Positions 19,521-21,279 of a DNA stretch of 21,279 nt are shown in pieces. The notes under the pieces are model-generated. The model searched no databases. It was given only the letters and a program-made list of their open reading frames with translations, and was not told where the DNA came from. The position numbers and the translations under genes are program-made. This stretch comes from a virus: positions 1-21,279 of the IMG/VR virus record IMGVR_UViG_3300027972_000062. The stretch is one strand, 5' to 3'. Numbering within the stretch: position 1 is the stretch's first letter; each line of letters begins with the position of its first letter.

Positions 19521-19631
19521 GTGGTGGGATACGGACAGTGCTCAGCGCACCATCCTACCACAAAGAGCGGGGGCTGCCTAGTCGCCCAGACAGCCCCACG
19601 CAAGGAGGTGATGGTCGGCTCAGGGAGCCGA
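19521..19631 (-). terminator. Further hairpins downstream of the lipoprotein gene
   Basis: Three more stems lie here. TCGGCTC/GAGCCGA (19631-19625 with 19621-19615) comes three bases after the lipoprotein stop. A ten-pair stem with one G-U pairs 19597-19588 with 19579-19570, and its tail is CGCTCTTTG. A ten-pair stem with one G-U joins 19561-19552 and 19530-19521. Together with the hairpin at 19480-19502 they fill the 200-base non-coding stretch. Confidence 0.5.
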
Positions 19632-19634
19632 TTT

Positions 19635-20477
19635 CTAGCACTCGTCAGGCAGCACGCCTATGCACCATGTCACGCTCGGGTACGTCGCGCCCATGAACTC
19701 GTTCCGCGCCTCAAGCGTGAACGTCATGATGATAGCGTTTTCCGGGATCGTCGGCTGCTCCCAGTCGTCGCCCCCGCCACAGCCACAGCCCTTGTCTACC
19801 GCATCCCGTGGGTAGGGTACGGACACCATCGGGATCGGCGTCTTCTCCCCGCTCCACAAGGCCCAACAAGCGATCGGCTGCGCTATCGCTAGATCCTCGA
19901 TCAGCGGCAACCACTCGCCCCAACAGTAGGCCCATCCGTTATTGCAGTCGAACAGGCTGATCTTCTCTCCTGTGTCCGTCCGGTACGCCGTCAGCCGGAA
20001 CTCCGTCGTTCCTGCACCGGGAGAGATCCCCGTGATCTGTACCGGCGTTCCGTTGCTGCACCCGCGCTCCCGATAGGGGATGTTGAAGCTGACCTTCTCG
20101 TGCTCGGGAACGAGGCGTGTCGCGAATGCCGGGATACGTACAACCGGCTCCTCTACGGTGACGATCAGCGTTGCGCAGTACGAGTTACCCGCCTGGAGTA
20201 CGACGATCGTGTACGTCCCCGTCTTCGTGTACTCGTGCCAGATGGGCGTCTCTTTGTCGAGGACTAGACTGTAGTGTACGTCTTCCGATCCGTCGCCGAA
20301 GTCGACATAGACCTCGCCCTTGCCGGTCAGCTTCCACGCCGCTGTCACGTATCCCGATTCACCGACGATCTCAAGCGTCTGCATCTCAGGCGTGATCGTT
20401 GGAGCGACGTAGAGGAAAAGGTCACAACCTCCTATGAGCGCCAGCGATGCCAGCGCCGCGATGATGAGCTTACGCAT
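19635..20477 (-). CDS. PKD-domain lipoprotein
   Basis: The 280-residue product has a lipoprotein signal peptide (MRKLIIAALASLALIGGC) with a lipobox ending at Cys 18, so it should be lipid-anchored outside the cytoplasm. Residues about 35-108 resemble a PKD fold, with VYVDFGDGSEDVHYS and HEYTKTGTYTIVV. The rest is beta-rich and contains about ten cysteines, including DKGCGCGGG, and ends in ITWCIG-like VTWCIGVLPDEC. The start is ATG 20477 with AAGGAGG ahead. In a phage this suggests a surface protein made by the infected or lysogenic cell, such as superinfection exclusion; this is inference. A cellular flanking gene is the alternative. Confidence 0.8.
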   Translation of the reverse strand: MRKLIIAALASLALIGGCDLFLYVAPTITPEMQTLEIVGESGYVTAAWKLTGKGEVYVDFGDGSEDVHYSLVLDKETPIWHEYTKTGTYTIVVLQAGNSYCATLIVTVEEPVVRIPAFATRLVPEHEKVSFNIPYRERGCSNGTPVQITGISPGAGTTEFRLTAYRTDTGEKISLFDCNNGWAYCWGEWLPLIEDLAIAQPIACWALWSGEKTPIPMVSVPYPRDAVDKGCGCGGGDDWEQPTIPENAIIMTFTLEARNEFMGATYPSVTWCIGVLPDEC

Positions 20478-20557
20478 GGTCCCTCCTTTGAGCTAGATGG
20501 GGACGCCGGGCGGCGGTGTAGCACCCAGCGTCCCCGCTCCTCGGCCCGAGGAGGAAA
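20478..20557 (-). promoter_or_regulatory. Two-hairpin intergenic leader before the lipoprotein gene
   Basis: On the minus strand CTCCTCG (20553-20547) pairs with CGAGGAG (20543-20537), and GGGGACGC (20535-20528) pairs with GCGTCCCC (20506-20499), extended by GGG/CCC. No T-run follows, so termination is less likely than a leader or processing structure. No promoter is evident. Confidence 0.4.
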
Positions 20558-21016
20558 CTACTCGCTACCTCCTGTCGCTGTCGGGAGGTCGAATTGAATC
20601 TCCACACCGGCCTTTGGCAGGATCGTTCCAGACCCGCCGACTTCGAGCTGCAGGTATCCAGTGATGATCTGCCACGACAACTGTGCGCCCACAATCAGTG
20701 AGAAGTCGTCGTAGTAGAGTCCGGTCTCCTGCCAGTTGATCCCGAGTTCGCCGCCGAATCGTCCCTCAACGATGGACTCGGTTCCCAATGCGCTCAGGTA
20801 CGGATTCCACAGAGCGGCAATCGCCCACGGCCCGTAGAACGTGCCGAGCGATTCCTTCTCCACGAGGATCGTCCAGGAGTTGAACCCCCAGCCGAAGTCG
20901 ACCGAAACCGCAGCGCCCTGGACTGGCTCGACGCCGAACCCGATCACGGGGCCGCTTGCCATCGTCGCCCAACCAACCGCACACACAGCCAACAGAACGA
21001 TCAGTACCTTCTTCAT
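20558..21016 (-). CDS. Secreted protein with beta-barrel-like composition
   Basis: The 152-residue product has a cleavable signal peptide (MKKVLIVLLAVCAVGWATMA, residues 1-20). Alternating hydrophobic and polar strands follow, such as VIGFGVEPVQGAAVSVDFGW, GFNSWTILVEK, LSWQIITGYLQLEVGG and GVEIQFDLPTATGGSE. This pattern fits a small outer-membrane barrel or a secreted beta sandwich. No family is recognised. The start is ATG 21016 with GGAGG ahead. It lies between a membrane protein and the PKD lipoprotein, so the three probably form one surface-directed unit. Confidence 0.75.
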   Translation of the reverse strand: MKKVLIVLLAVCAVGWATMASGPVIGFGVEPVQGAAVSVDFGWGFNSWTILVEKESLGTFYGPWAIAALWNPYLSALGTESIVEGRFGGELGINWQETGLYYDDFSLIVGAQLSWQIITGYLQLEVGGSGTILPKAGVEIQFDLPTATGGSE

Positions 21017-21025
21017 CTCGTCCTC

Positions 21026-21223
21026 CTATTCAGGCTTCTTGTTCCAGAATTTCTCGAACTCTGCCACTCTGTACCCGTTCCCCGTCGCCTTGAAGATCCA
21101 GTTGCCGATCCAGACAACCGCCGCATCGGGCAGGAAGATCACGAGGTCGTCGAGAATCCAGTAGGCCGCAATCGCTACGATCACGAACCCCTTGCGCAGA
21201 AACGCTAGCAGAAGGTTTCGCAT
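21026..21223 (-). CDS. Small membrane protein
   Basis: The 65-residue product starts MRNLLLAFLRKGFVIVAIAA and continues YWILDDLVIFLPDAAVVWIG, then NWIFKATGNGYRVAEFEKFW and NKKPE. Two hydrophobic stretches (about residues 12-24 and 27-41) with an acidic pair between them suggest a helical hairpin. The polar C-terminus would be on the cytoplasmic side. Function is unknown. The start is ATG 21223 with GGAGG upstream. The remaining 56 bases to the window edge hold only a weak TACAAT hexamer and no supported gene. Confidence 0.7.
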   Translation of the reverse strand: MRNLLLAFLRKGFVIVAIAAYWILDDLVIFLPDAAVVWIGNWIFKATGNGYRVAEFEKFWNKKPE

Positions 21224-21279
21224 GTGCTACCTCCTCCGAACCATTGTACTCATCGGCAAGCCTTTTCCGAATCGTCGTC

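Noticed and set aside
19611-19892. Plus-strand frame beginning at ATG 19611 right after AAGGAGG
   Set aside because: The ribosome site is only two bases from the ATG, and the frame runs antisense through the lipoprotein gene with arginine-rich low-complexity content.

Overview
This window looks like part of a tailed double-stranded DNA phage or prophage (Caudoviricetes type). It has a small and a large terminase subunit, a portal protein, a minor head protein, a RecT-family annealing protein, a Cas4/RecB-like nuclease and a DnaB-N/RepA-like helicase. More than a dozen small phage-type proteins lie between them. Every gene I can support is on the minus strand, so transcription runs from the right end to the left end. 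Genes are packed with ATGA, GTGA or TGATG overlaps and strong AAGGAGG-type ribosome-binding sites, with frequent GTG and some TTG starts. The DNA is G+C-rich. The sequence does not name the host. The lipobox protein and the signal-peptide protein with beta-strand-like composition hint at a host with an exported or outer-surface compartment, but this is inference.

Layout in the direction of transcription (right to left). (1) 21223-19635: three membrane or exported proteins, including a PKD-type lipoprotein; these are lysogenic-conversion or surface-exclusion candidates. (2) 19634-19436: a non-coding knot of hairpins and terminators that ends in the best promoter of the window (TTGACA-16-TATACT). 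(3) 19423-12430: the early operon. It holds small proteins, the nuclease, RecT, a 737-residue fusion with a radical-SAM-like, a GNAT-like and a DNA-methylase-like part, a structured leader and the helicase. (4) 12426-12227: an intergenic array of twelve GTAAC/GTTAC cores, a candidate replication origin or operator. (5) 12191-9042: a train of small zinc-binding and ABA-sandwich-type accessory proteins behind their own promoter. (6) 8945-7313: terminase small and large subunits. (7) 7266-3031: an accessory island between terminase and portal. It holds a SEC-C protein, a ribbon-helix-helix protein, membrane microproteins, two structured non-coding stretches and a C5-cytosine methyltransferase. 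(8) 2858-1: portal, minor head protein and the start of a small probable virion protein.

How the genes may work together: nuclease plus RecT is a typical recombination pair, and the helicase with the adjacent repeat array is the likely replication module. The C5 methyltransferase and the fusion protein both point to modification of phage DNA, probably against host restriction. The observations most worth following are the fusion protein, the GTAAC array, and a roughly 190-nt structured RNA candidate at 4968-5160 that resembles HEARO/omega-RNA-type elements although no IscB gene is in the window. Family names were assigned by eye from motifs and remembered family patterns; no database search was run.
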